64,000 bases of DNA from Candidatus Saganbacteria bacterium (GTDB taxonomy: Bacteria > Margulisbacteria > WOR-1 > XYC2-FULL-46-14 > WPAF01). Positions 7,035 through 15,032 of the stretch are shown here, in pieces (position 1 is the first letter of the stretch; every line of letters begins with the position of its first letter). Location: NCBI GenBank assembly GCA_016223205.1, contig JACRPM010000006.1, positions 124,001 to 188,000 on the forward strand, in the 5' to 3' direction. The notes beneath the pieces were generated by a model, which was given only the letters and a program-made list of their open reading frames with translations, was not told the DNA's origin and searched no databases. The translations under genes and the position numbers were made by a program.

Positions 7035-8759
7035 TTAGCGCTTAGCATAGAGAAATTTCAAGAGCTTGTCAATCGGATAAGTGTTGATGACGTCCTTTTT
7101 CTCCAGCCAGCCCCGCCGCGCCGTGGCCACCCCGTATTTCATGTCGGAAAGGTTCCCGGCCGAGTGGGCGTCGGTATTAATCGAAAGCTTTATCTTAAGT
7201 TCCTTGGCCCGCAGGCAGTGCGCGTCATTTAGGTCCAGCCGTTCGGGATGGGCATTAAGCTCAAGGTAAGTGCCGGTGTCGGCGGCCGCTTTCATGATCT
7301 TCTCCAGGTCCACTTCGTAAGGGTCGCGTTTGCCGATCAATCGTCCGGTGGGATGGGAGAGGAGATTGACATATTTATTTTTGAGCGCGGCGAGGATCCT
7401 TCTCGTCATTTTATCCTTCGGCATTTTGAAATTGCTGTGCACCGCCGCGATCACCACCTCGCATTCCTTGAGGATCGCGTCCTTATAATCCAGTGTTCCG
7501 TCAGGGAGGATATCCACTTCCACGCCCTTGAGCACCCTGAAGCCCTTCAATCTGTCATTTAGTTTATCGATATACTCCAGCTCTTTTAGGAACTCCTTTT
7601 CGGTCTGGCCGCCGGCTACCCGGGTGGAAAGGGTATGGTCGGTGACGGCGATATATTGGTAGCCCAATTTGCGCGCCGCCTCCGCCATCTCTTCTATGGA
7701 ATTTCCGCCGTCGGAATATTTGGAATGCATCTGCAGGTCGCCGCGGATATCTTGAAGCTCTATCAGGTCGGGGAGTTTTCCGGCTCTCGCGGCTTCTATT
7801 TCACCGCGACCTTCGCGCAGCTCCGGGGGGATGTAAGGCAGGCCCACCGCCTTAAAGACCTCTTCCTCGGTTTTCCCCCCGATCCGTTTTTTTCCGCGGA
7901 ACACTCCGTATTCGGATATCTTGAGCCCTTTTTTTATAGCCAGTTCGCGGATAGCGATGTTGTGGAGCTTGCTGCCGGTAAAGTAATGAGCGGCCGCCCC
8001 GAAATTCTCCGGATCCAAAACGCGGAGGTCCGCTTGCAGGTTGTTCTTCAATATAACGGAGGACTTGGTGGGCCCTTCACCCAAAATACGGGCGACCTGC
8101 GGCAATTTTACAAAAGCGTCCAGCACGGCCTGGGGACGGTTGGAAGTCACCAGAATATCAAGGTCGCCGATGGTCTCTTTTTGCCGGCGGAGCGATCCGC
8201 AAGGAAGTATCTTATCCACTCCCTTTATTTTCTTTATTTGCGATATCAGGGCCTCGGCAAATTCGCCGGCTTCGGAAAGCAAGTAACGGCCGGCGACCTT
8301 CTTCTTGAGCTCCAGCCCCTTGCGGATATTTTCGATCTTCTTTTCCTTAAAGCCGGGCAGATTTTTGAGCAAGCCCTGGGCGGTGGCCTTTTCGAGCTTC
8401 TTTATTGAATCGATCTTGAATTTCTTTTTGAGCAGCAGGGCGGTCTTGGGTCCCAGGCCCGGCACTTCCATGAGCTCGATAAAGGAGGGAGGGAATTCTT
8501 CCAGCAATTCCCGGTATTTTTTGACCTTGCCGGTCTTGAGAAGTTCTACGATGTGTGAGGCGATGGCTTCCCCGATGCCCGGGACCTCTTCGAGGGCGGC
8601 CAGCCCGCCTTTTTTGTATATTTCTTCCAGGTTCTGCGAAAGCCCCTCCAGATTGCGGGCTACTTTCTGGTAGGCGCGGATCTTGAAGGGGTTCTCCCCC
8701 TTGAGCTCCAGAAGCTCCGCGATCTGCCAGAAGATCCGGGCTATTTCAGAATTTTCCAT
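7035..8759 (-). CDS. polX: DNA polymerase/3'-5' exonuclease PolX
   Basis: A 574-residue family X polymerase with a C-terminal PHP phosphoesterase, acting in base-excision repair and gap filling. The N-terminal 8-kDa domain and helix-hairpin-helix motifs (VPGIGEAIASHIVELL and VPGLGPKTALLLKK) come first. The nucleotidyltransferase core has the GS...GD.D motif (CGSLRRQKETIGDLDILV, near residue 190). The PHP domain starts near residue 340 (DLQMHSKYSDG) and includes AVTDHT and NTDAHS metal ligands. I choose the ATG at 8759; an upstream extension would be translated from a repeat element. The ribosome site (GGGGGTGAGG) is supplied by that element, which abuts the start codon exactly. Confidence 0.95.
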   Translation of the reverse strand: MENSEIARIFWQIAELLELKGENPFKIRAYQKVARNLEGLSQNLEEIYKKGGLAALEEVPGIGEAIASHIVELLKTGKVKKYRELLEEFPPSFIELMEVPGLGPKTALLLKKKFKIDSIKKLEKATAQGLLKNLPGFKEKKIENIRKGLELKKKVAGRYLLSEAGEFAEALISQIKKIKGVDKILPCGSLRRQKETIGDLDILVTSNRPQAVLDAFVKLPQVARILGEGPTKSSVILKNNLQADLRVLDPENFGAAAHYFTGSKLHNIAIRELAIKKGLKISEYGVFRGKKRIGGKTEEEVFKAVGLPYIPPELREGRGEIEAARAGKLPDLIELQDIRGDLQMHSKYSDGGNSIEEMAEAARKLGYQYIAVTDHTLSTRVAGGQTEKEFLKELEYIDKLNDRLKGFRVLKGVEVDILPDGTLDYKDAILKECEVVIAAVHSNFKMPKDKMTRRILAALKNKYVNLLSHPTGRLIGKRDPYEVDLEKIMKAAADTGTYLELNAHPERLDLNDAHCLRAKELKIKLSINTDAHSAGNLSDMKYGVATARRGWLEKKDVINTYPIDKLLKFLYAKR

Positions 8760-9171
8760 CCTCACCCCCGCCCTCGACAAGCTCGGGCACCCCCTCTCCA
8801 TCCCTCGACTTCGCTCGGGATAGAGAGGGGGTAATGAAATGTTTGATAGCTTTGAGTGCAGAATCAAGCTCTTTTTCTATCTGTTCATTTTTTAAACGCA
8901 AGACCCTGATGCCATAGTTTTCAATGATGACCTGTCTTTCCTTATCGTGTTCAGGTTTATTATCATGGATTGGCCCGTCAATTTCAATTCCCATCCGTTT
9001 TTCCGGGCAATAGAAATCCAGAATGAAACCTGCGAGCGGGTATTGCCTGCGGAATTTAAATTGACAGAATCCACGATTGCTAAGATAACGCCAGAGTGTC
9101 TTCTCGGTTTTGGTCATTTCTTTTCGAAGCATTCGAGCAGCCTTAAGGTTTCGAAATTTATTACTTTTCAA
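8746..9171 (-). CDS. DUF559 / Vsr-like PD-(D/E)XK endonuclease (TTG start)
   Basis: A 141-residue protein of the DUF559 family, related to very-short-patch repair and PD-(D/E)XK nucleases. The likely catalytic core is ILDFYCPEKRMGIEIDG (Asp, then Glu-x-Asp), preceded by the typical ARMLRKEMTKTEKTLW and FKFRRQYPL segments. I start it at TTG 9171, which has GGAGG nine bases upstream and matches the start of the second copy at 20995. The last 25 or so residues (from SLSRAKSRDGEG) are translated from the palindromic repeat and are unlikely to be part of the fold. The frame runs 14 bases into polX. It is the only gene carried by this element. Confidence 0.82.
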   Translation of the reverse strand: MKSNKFRNLKAARMLRKEMTKTEKTLWRYLSNRGFCQFKFRRQYPLAGFILDFYCPEKRMGIEIDGPIHDNKPEHDKERQVIIENYGIRVLRLKNEQIEKELDSALKAIKHFITPSLSRAKSRDGEGVPELVEGGGEDGKF

Positions 9172-9258
9172 ACCGCAAGGCCTCCATTTATTGAGAGCCC
9201 CTCTCCATCTTTGATGGAGAGGGGAATGAATTCGCCGGAGGCGAAGAAAGGGGTGAGG
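8760..9258 (-). mobile_element. Palindrome-bounded DUF559 element, full copy 1
   Basis: A 499-base unit starting CCTCACC and ending GGTGAGG (read in either direction), with a nested hairpin cluster at each end and one gene, the DUF559 nuclease, inside. It is nearly identical to the unit at 20907-21404. The end near 9258 lies at the 3' end of the DJ-1-like gene and encodes its last residues; the other end abuts the PolX start codon. Unlike copy 2, no target-site duplication is visible, so this copy may be older or rearranged. Confidence 0.75.
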
Positions 9259-9757
9259 AAAGAAGTCGACATATTGCTTCCCCAAAGATCTTGGCGTGGG
9301 CCGGGCCGTCCGCGGTCACGATCTTGCCATCCACTTCCACGCCTTTCCCGGTATAATTGGCCCCGGTTTTCTCGACGTCTTCAGCTACCCCTGCGAACGA
9401 AGTTACGGTTTTTCCTTTAAGCGCGCCGGCCTGGGCCAGGGTGTTGACGCCCGCGCAGATGCCGCCTAAAACTTTTCCGGCGGCGGCGGTTTCTTTTACG
9501 ATCTTATGCGCTTTGGGATCGTGATGGAACTGGTAGGAACCCGGCCCGCCGATGAACAGGACCGCATCGTAATCAACAACTTGCACTTGATCGAGAGCAA
9601 CATCCACCTTGGTCTTAAGCCCCAGCTTTCCGGTCGCTGTTCCGGTTTTTGTAGAAGCGGTGATGACTTCCACGCCGGCTTTTTCTAAAACATCTTTTGG
9701 CTCGGCATATTCTTCATCGCGGAACCCCTCAAAAGCTATGATCATTAAGACCCTCAT
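9188..9757 (-). CDS. DJ-1/PfpI family protein
   Basis: A 189-residue member of the DJ-1/PfpI/YhbO superfamily (glyoxalase-, chaperone- or peptidase-like). The nucleophile elbow is GGICAGVN, with the Cys near residue 101, and an acidic partner lies near the N-terminus (FRDEEYAEP). The fold is complete by about residue 166 (GEAICRLL). The remaining residues, ending SKMERGSQ, are encoded by the mobile element, as in the histidine kinase at 19953-20978. The ATG overlaps the stop of the site-2 protease gene (ATGA). Confidence 0.88.
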   Translation of the reverse strand: MRVLMIIAFEGFRDEEYAEPKDVLEKAGVEVITASTKTGTATGKLGLKTKVDVALDQVQVVDYDAVLFIGGPGSYQFHHDPKAHKIVKETAAAGKVLGGICAGVNTLAQAGALKGKTVTSFAGVAEDVEKTGANYTGKGVEVDGKIVTADGPAHAKIFGEAICRLLSSPLSSPPANSFPSPSKMERGSQ

Positions 9758-10863
9758 GATTCCAACAGTTTCATGATGTCCCGCTGGGATATGATGCCGA
9801 TCAGTTTATCGTCATCGATCACCAACAGGCGGCCCACCTGGTTGTGGGCGATCTTCTGCAGGGCCACGGCTATCTCCTCATCCTCGTGGATCAGCAGGTC
9901 GTCTTTGAGCTGCAGCATCACCTCGGAGGCCCGGCGGCTCCCCCATTCTTCCTTGGGCACTTCCTTGATATCGTGGAAAGTGACCAAGCCCAGCAGGGTG
10001 TCGTCGCTCAAAACCGGGAAAGAAGCGAAGCGATATTTAAAAAAATATTTCTCGACCAGGGCGGAAAGCAAGATATCGGCCGGCACCGCTATGACATTTT
10101 TGGTCATAAGATTCCTTACCTTGATGCCGGTCAAAAACCTTTTTATCAGCACGGACCGGTAGCTCATTTCCGCGGCCTGGTTTAAGAACAAACCGACAAA
10201 GATGAGCCATAAGCCGTTTATCAAGGTTCCCTGAAAGATCCCCACCAATCCCAGGCCGATCAAAATATAGGCCATCCCTTTGCCTAAACTGCTGGCGATC
10301 ATGGTGGCCCGGCGAAGATCATTGCTTAATTTCCAGATCAGCGAGCGCATGATCCTGCCGCCGTCCAGGGGAAAGCCGGGCAGGAGATTGAACAAGCCCA
10401 CGCCAAAATTCAAATAAGCCAGATAACCGGTGATACTGAAGAGGAATTTAGGAGCCCCGAAGCTGTAAAGATTAGCGGATAAAAAATAGAAAAAGATCCC
10501 GAGCGCCAGGCTCATGATCGGCCCGGCTATGGCCATCTTAAATTCCACTCCGGGATCTTCCGGTTCTTGCTCAAGGTGGGCCACGCCCCCAAAGATGAAA
10601 AGGGTTATGCCCGAGATGGGCAATTTATTCCTTTGGGCTACGTAGGAGTGAGAAAGTTCGTGCGCCAGCAGGCAAGCGAAAAGCAGCACCGCGGAAATAA
10701 GAGCCATCAAAAGGCGCAGGGGAGGGGCGATCTCGGGAGCGGCGATGGGGAAATACCCCGTGGCCAGCGTGTACACCACCAGCCCGAAAATGATGAACCA
10801 GCTCCAGCTCACGGTGACCGGGATCCCCAAAAGGGTGATAAGTTTAAACGACTTGGTAAGCAT
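9754..10863 (-). CDS. Site-2 protease (M50 family) with two CBS domains
   Basis: A 369-residue intramembrane metalloprotease, SpoIVFB/Rip-like. The zinc motif HELSH (LAHELSHSY) lies near residue 65 and the third ligand motif is in NLLPGFPLDGGR near residue 165; about six membrane helices are visible. Two CBS domains fill the C-terminal third (VRNLMTKNVIAVPAD and ASEVMLQLKDDLLIHEDEE), possibly sensing adenine nucleotides. I start at ATG 10863, which overlaps the upstream 79-residue membrane gene by 20 bases. A longer open frame reaches 10956 but has no family similarity. Its substrate is unknown; anti-sigma factors are typical targets. Confidence 0.9.
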   Translation of the reverse strand: MLTKSFKLITLLGIPVTVSWSWFIIFGLVVYTLATGYFPIAAPEIAPPLRLLMALISAVLLFACLLAHELSHSYVAQRNKLPISGITLFIFGGVAHLEQEPEDPGVEFKMAIAGPIMSLALGIFFYFLSANLYSFGAPKFLFSITGYLAYLNFGVGLFNLLPGFPLDGGRIMRSLIWKLSNDLRRATMIASSLGKGMAYILIGLGLVGIFQGTLINGLWLIFVGLFLNQAAEMSYRSVLIKRFLTGIKVRNLMTKNVIAVPADILLSALVEKYFFKYRFASFPVLSDDTLLGLVTFHDIKEVPKEEWGSRRASEVMLQLKDDLLIHEDEEIAVALQKIAHNQVGRLLVIDDDKLIGIISQRDIMKLLES

Positions 10864-11083
10864 CGATAATATTGTACAGCCAAAAAATGACCGCGAACAC
10901 GACGACCACGCCGAAGACCACCACAAAGAGGCCTCCGGAGATAATAAGGGAAGCATAGAGCAGGGCGGGCAGGGCGAAATAAAAAAGCAGCATGAACTTT
11001 ATCGCTTTTTCACCCTGTCCCTTGAGGGACTGTCCTCCCCCGACCAAAAGCAAAGAAACCAGCGCCGGCAGCCATTTTTTCAT
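10844..11083 (-). CDS. Small membrane protein, 79 residues
   Basis: A hydrophobic protein with a short glycine-rich loop (GGGQSLKGQGEKA, residues 15-27) followed by two membrane helices (about 30-50 and 53-75). The motif and size resemble small TM2/DUF5683-like membrane proteins, but I cannot assign a family. It overlaps the start of the site-2 protease gene by 20 bases and is the first gene of the minus-strand operon. A TGCTATACT extended -10 box (ending at 11091) would start transcription at about 11084, one base before the ATG, so the mRNA is probably leaderless. Confidence 0.65.
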   Translation of the reverse strand: MKKWLPALVSLLLVGGGQSLKGQGEKAIKFMLLFYFALPALLYASLIISGGLFVVVFGVVVVFAVIFWLYNIIDAYQVV

Positions 11084-11090
11084 GGGTCAT

Positions 11091-11099
11091 AGTATAGCA
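11091..11099 (-). promoter_or_regulatory. Extended -10 promoter of the minus-strand operon
   Basis: On the minus strand TGCTATACT ends at 11091, seven bases before the ATG at 11083. It matches the TGn-extended -10 pattern seen before other genes in the window. No ribosome-binding sequence fits between it and the ATG. Confidence 0.5.
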
Positions 11100-11100
11100 T

Positions 11101-11122
11101 ACCTGCCTGCCGGCAGGCAGGT
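11101..11122. repeat. Perfect 22-base palindrome
   Basis: A perfect inverted repeat centred between 11111 and 11112 (half-site ACCTGCCTGCC), in the 191-base gap between the divergent minus-strand operon and the sensory cluster. It could be a protein-binding site or a repetitive palindrome; only one copy was seen. The rest of this gap (to 11274) is AT-rich with no recognised gene. Confidence 0.8.
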
Positions 11123-11274
11123 TAAAATTCCGCGGCTCTATAGCAAACAGTGTGCCAAATAGTAAACGATAATTAATTATTTTTCCTTGCAGTTATGAGA
11201 AAAATCAAGAAGAGATGCAGGTAAAAAATGGTTAACAGAAAAAATGACATGAGAAATCAGGAAACCCGCGAAAA

Positions 11275-12591
11275 ATGGATAATAAAATAAATTTGTCCGG
11301 CGAGATCGAAAGAGTAAAGATCTATATCTTGACCAAACGTTTCATCCTCTGGATCAATTTTCCCCTGATCGTCATGATGGGCTGGTTTAAGATCATGACC
11401 GGGATACCCTTCTGGGCCGGTTTTACCGCCACGGTGCTGGCTTTGGCGGACAACGAACTGCTCAACTACCAGGTTAAGCGCGGGGTTTACCGGCGCATTT
11501 TAGTGTACCTCTCGTTTCTGGCGGATTTTACCATCATCTCTTTCGGGCTGTACTTTTTCGGGGGCGCCGAGCATACCTGGTGGTTTTTCCCGGTCTTCGT
11601 GATATTCACGGTCGGCTATGTCCTGGGCCTGCGGTCGGCCCTGGTATACGCGGCCTGCCAGATCATTTTCGTCGTCACGCTGTTCGTCCTGGAATATTTC
11701 GGGATGGTACCGCATCTTTCCATCTTCGGCTTTACCGCCAATTACTGGAAAAACGTCCAGTTCCTTTCACAATACGCCTTCGGCATGCTGCTTTTGTATT
11801 TTGCGGCGGCCATCATCAGCGGATATTTTAACGGGATACTTTCCGAGGCCAATGAACGGCTCGAAGAGAAAGTGCGGGAGCGCACCAAACAGCTCAAGGA
11901 AACGCTGGAGAAACTCTATCGCACCGAGAAGCTGGCGGCCATCGGGCAGTTGGCCGGGGCCATTGGGCATGAGTTGAGAAACCCCCTGGGGGTTATCAAG
12001 AACTCCGCCTACTTCCTAAACCTCAAGCTCCAGCCCACCGCCGACGACAAGATAAAGAAACACCTGGATATAATAGAAAAGGAGGTCGGCGCTTCTACCC
12101 TTATCATCGAGGATATTTTGAGTTTTGCCCGTATCAAGATGCCCATGCAGCAGCCGACGGAGATGATCCCGCTCATCCGGGAAGCGGTCGATAGCCTGCC
12201 GCCGCCCGAGGGGATAACCGTCGAGGTGCGGCCGGACGAGGGATTGCCGCAGGCGTACATCGATCGGGCGCAGATCTTCCAGGTGTTCACCAACCTCATC
12301 AAGAACGCCTATCAAGCCATGCCCCAGGGCGGGAAGCTTTTTATCTCCGCCTCACGAAAAGAAGAATTCGTTGAGGTGGACTTTACCGATACCGGATCGG
12401 GCATTGCGGCCGAAAATCTTAAGAAGATATTCGAACCGCTCTTTACCACTAAGGAACTAGGGACCGGTTTTGGGCTGGCGATCGCGCAAAGCATAATCGA
12501 AGGGCATAAAGGAAAGATCGAGGTTGAGTCGCAACCCGGAAAAGGCGCGACTTTTGAAATTTCCCTGCCGACAATGGAGGTTAAAAAGTAA
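11275..12591 (+). CDS. Membrane histidine kinase with six-helix N-terminal sensor
   Basis: A 438-residue sensor kinase. Residues about 20-185 form about six membrane helices, then a coiled linker (ERLEEKVRERTKQLKETLEKL). The HisKA domain has the phospho-acceptor His232 in AIGHELRNPLGVIKN. The HATPase domain shows the N box (NLIKNAYQAMP), G1 (DTGSGI) and G2 (GTGFGLAIAQSI). No PAS domain is present. It is the first gene of a twelve-gene run and is followed two bases later by a receiver-only protein, its likely partner. Its membrane part resembles that of the kinase-less protein at 16217-17044. Confidence 0.9.
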   Translation: MDNKINLSGEIERVKIYILTKRFILWINFPLIVMMGWFKIMTGIPFWAGFTATVLALADNELLNYQVKRGVYRRILVYLSFLADFTIISFGLYFFGGAEHTWWFFPVFVIFTVGYVLGLRSALVYAACQIIFVVTLFVLEYFGMVPHLSIFGFTANYWKNVQFLSQYAFGMLLLYFAAAIISGYFNGILSEANERLEEKVRERTKQLKETLEKLYRTEKLAAIGQLAGAIGHELRNPLGVIKNSAYFLNLKLQPTADDKIKKHLDIIEKEVGASTLIIEDILSFARIKMPMQQPTEMIPLIREAVDSLPPPEGITVEVRPDEGLPQAYIDRAQIFQVFTNLIKNAYQAMPQGGKLFISASRKEEFVEVDFTDTGSGIAAENLKKIFEPLFTTKELGTGFGLAIAQSIIEGHKGKIEVESQPGKGATFEISLPTMEVKK

Positions 12592-12592
12592 T

Positions 12593-12946
12593 ATGAATAA
12601 AGTGCTGATAGTAGATGACGATATCGAGATGGGGGAGAGCCTGGGAGACGTATTGGAAGCGCAGGGATTGAAGATCGAGAAGGTGACCTCCGGCACTGCG
12701 GCGCTCGAAAAAATAAAGAACAACGGGTTCGATGCGGCGCTGGTCGACCTTAAAATGCCGGAAATGAACGGGGTCGAGACCTATAGAAGGATCAAGCAGC
12801 TTGCTCCCCGGGTCAAGGTCATCATGATGACCGCTTATTCCAGCGAAGACCTGGTGGCCGAAGCGCGCCAGACCGGGGAACTCTGCCTTTTTAAACCCTT
12901 GAACATCGACCAGGTGTTGAAAGAACTCGGCGCGGGGCAGAACTAA
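12593..12946 (+). CDS. Single-domain response regulator
   Basis: A 117-residue CheY-like receiver with the acidic triad at Asp8-Asp10, phospho-acceptor Asp52 (LVDLKMPEMNG), the Thr switch (MMTAYS) and the conserved Lys (LFKPL). It has no output domain, so it acts by protein-protein contact or as a phosphate relay. The ATG at 12593 is preceded by GGAGG; a longer upstream frame only reads the end of the kinase gene. It directly follows the kinase at 11275 and abuts the next receiver gene. Confidence 0.9.
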   Translation: MNKVLIVDDDIEMGESLGDVLEAQGLKIEKVTSGTAALEKIKNNGFDAALVDLKMPEMNGVETYRRIKQLAPRVKVIMMTAYSSEDLVAEARQTGELCLFKPLNIDQVLKELGAGQN

Positions 12947-13453
12947 ATGGCCAAGATCTTGATAGTGGACGACGAGGCCGGCGCGCGCGAGACCATCAAA
13001 GACATCCTCGCCGAAAAGGGCTACGAGGTTGTGACCGCGGGCACGGGCAAAGCGGCCCGGGAGATCGCGGCCAAAGATAATTTTGAAGCGGCTATCGTGG
13101 ACATAAAACTGCCGGATGTTTTGGGGCCGGAGCTTTTAAGATCCCTCAAGGAGTTTAATCCTAAAATGGAAGGGATCATCGTCACCGGTTTTGCCTCGAC
13201 CGAGAACGCGATCGCCGCCATGGACCAGGGGGCCTTCGCCTACCTGCTCAAGCCGATCAAAATGGACGAAATGCTTATCTCCGTCGCCCGGGCGGTCGAA
13301 AAGCATAATGCGGCCGTAAAATTGGAGGAGAAAAAGCTGGAACTTGAAAAATTCAACGAGCTCACCCGCGGCCGGGAGCAAAAGGAAACCGAATTGAAAA
13401 AAGAGATAAACGCGCTGAATGTTCAATTGGGGCGTCCGGAGAAATACAAATGA
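12947..13453 (+). CDS. Response regulator with C-terminal helical tail
   Basis: A 168-residue protein: a receiver domain (acidic pair near residues 9-10, phospho-acceptor in AIVDIKLPDVLG, Thr switch in IVTGFAS, Lys in LLKPI), then about 45 residues of helix instead of a DNA-binding output. The tail runs FNELTRGREQKETELKKEIN and ends QLGRPEKYK, a divergent version of the tail shared by other proteins of this cluster. It starts one base after the previous stop and overlaps the next gene (ATGA). It is probably a signalling scaffold or relay. Confidence 0.85.
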   Translation: MAKILIVDDEAGARETIKDILAEKGYEVVTAGTGKAAREIAAKDNFEAAIVDIKLPDVLGPELLRSLKEFNPKMEGIIVTGFASTENAIAAMDQGAFAYLLKPIKMDEMLISVARAVEKHNAAVKLEEKKLELEKFNELTRGREQKETELKKEINALNVQLGRPEKYK

Positions 13454-13956
13454 AGCCGCGGATATTGATCGTGGACGACAAAGTGGCCGATTGCGAAACG
13501 GTATCCGACGTCCTAACGCAGAAAAAAGATTATTCCTGTGAAACGGCCCAAACCGGGGCCGAGGCGCTTAAGAAAATAAAGCAGATGCCCTTCAACGCCG
13601 CGCTGGTCGACATTAAACTGCCCGATATCAGCGGAGTAGATCTTTTAAAAGAGATCAAAAAGCTCGCGCCGGAATGCGAAGTGATAATGGCGACCGCTTA
13701 CAGCTTGCTCGAAGACGCCATCCGTTCTCTTAACTTGGGGGCTTTTTCATATCTTACCAAACCTTTCAATCCGGGGGAACTTGCCGTCAAGATCGAAAAA
13801 GCGCTGGAAAAGCAAAAAATGGCGGAGGCCTTAAAGGCCGAGGTCGAGAAGCTCGAAGCGGCCAATGCCCTGGCGGTGGAGAGGGAACTGCGGATGGTGG
13901 AAATGAAAAAAGAACTGGAGGCCCTGAAGGCGGAACTCAAAGCCAAACCGGCATGA
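13450..13956 (+). CDS. Response regulator with C-terminal coiled coil
   Basis: A 168-residue receiver protein with phospho-acceptor Asp in ALVDIKLPDISG, switch Thr in MATAYS and Lys in LTKPF. The C-terminal 45 residues are coiled coil and carry a degenerate form of the cluster tail (LAVERELRMVEMKKELEAL) without the usual LGRExKY ending. It is translationally coupled on both sides by four-base overlaps. No DNA-binding domain is present. Confidence 0.85.
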   Translation: MKPRILIVDDKVADCETVSDVLTQKKDYSCETAQTGAEALKKIKQMPFNAALVDIKLPDISGVDLLKEIKKLAPECEVIMATAYSLLEDAIRSLNLGAFSYLTKPFNPGELAVKIEKALEKQKMAEALKAEVEKLEAANALAVERELRMVEMKKELEALKAELKAKPA

Positions 13957-15032
13957 AGGTCACCACCCGCCTTACTCTTTTGTTCCTCGCATTTTTGGTC
14001 TTGATCACCGGAGCCGTGTTTTTTTGGGGAATATCCGAAAACCGGATAAGGGACGAGCTGTTTAGCGAAAGAGCGCAAAAGACCGGCCGGATGTTCGATA
14101 AAATGCTGGAACTAAAGGGAAACTCGCTTAAGACCCTGGCCTTTGATTACACTTTCTGGGATGAAATGGTCAAGTTTGTTTCGCGCCCGTCCAAACGCTG
14201 GGCGGAGCAGAATATCGACATTTCGCTGAATACCTACAAAGTAAGCGCGGCCTGGGTCTTTAAGACCGATTTCTCAAAAGTTTATTCCGTCAATAATCTC
14301 AAAGACGATAAATTAAGCCAATCGCCGTTGGGCAAAGAAGAGCTTAAAAAGCTTTTTTCTCCCGGCTGGTTCCCGCATTTCTTTGCTTACACTCCGGCGG
14401 GGCTTTTAGAATTTAGAGGGGCTCCCATCCAGCCCAGCGCCGATAGCGCGCGGAAAACAACCCCGCAGGGATTTTTCCTGACCGCCAAATTGTGGGACGG
14501 AAATTATTTAAATGAAATAGGGGATATAACCGACTGCCGTCTTGAGCTTTTGCCCAGCGGCGCCAATAAACGGCCCGCGGACCGGATCGAGCCGGCCCAA
14601 GGCCTGCTGTCTTTTTCGAGAATATTGCCCGACCGGGAAGGGCAGCCCTTGGTTTATCTTCTGGCGGTTTCCGAGCTTCCCAGCTTTAAGGAATTTTCGC
14701 GCTGGGGACGCCTGCAGCTGGTCGGTCTGGTGATATTTTTCACGGTTTTCCTGGCTGCGGGATCTTCCCTGATCCTGTTCTGGATCGGGATCCCGCTGGA
14801 CGAGCTTAACCGGTCGCTGAAACAGCGCGACCTCAAACCGATCTCCAAATTAACGAAGGACCGGTCGGAATTCGGCGACCTGGCGCGTCAGATCTCCAGG
14901 TCATTCGATCAAATGCAGGAACTGCAGGTCTTTCACGATGCCGCCGTGGGCCGGGAACTAAAGATGATAGAGAAAGAACAAGAGGTCAATTCGCTGTTAA
15001 AAGAATTGGGACGGGAGGCAAGATACAAATGA
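13953..15032 (+). CDS. CHASE4-HAMP membrane sensor lacking a kinase domain
   Basis: A 359-residue sensor: membrane helix at about 8-27, an extracytoplasmic CHASE4-like domain (signature DYTFWDEMVKF near residue 68), second membrane helix at about 250-275, HAMP-like linker, then a coiled coil ending in the cluster tail (VGRELKMIEKEQEVNSLL, ELGREARYK). There is no HisKA, HATPase, GGDEF or MCP output, so the tail is the only apparent output. It overlaps the genes on both sides by four bases. Confidence 0.82.
   Translation: MKVTTRLTLLFLAFLVLITGAVFFWGISENRIRDELFSERAQKTGRMFDKMLELKGNSLKTLAFDYTFWDEMVKFVSRPSKRWAEQNIDISLNTYKVSAAWVFKTDFSKVYSVNNLKDDKLSQSPLGKEELKKLFSPGWFPHFFAYTPAGLLEFRGAPIQPSADSARKTTPQGFFLTAKLWDGNYLNEIGDITDCRLELLPSGANKRPADRIEPAQGLLSFSRILPDREGQPLVYLLAVSELPSFKEFSRWGRLQLVGLVIFFTVFLAAGSSLILFWIGIPLDELNRSLKQRDLKPISKLTKDRSEFGDLARQISRSFDQMQELQVFHDAAVGRELKMIEKEQEVNSLLKELGREARYK

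Noticed and set aside
8760..8867. N-terminal extension of PolX
   Set aside because: Encoded by the palindromic element; the ATG at 8759 matches the family start.
11123..11274. Possible promoter or small RNA before the first kinase
   Set aside because: AT-rich stretch without a convincing -10/-35 pair, terminator or conserved structure.
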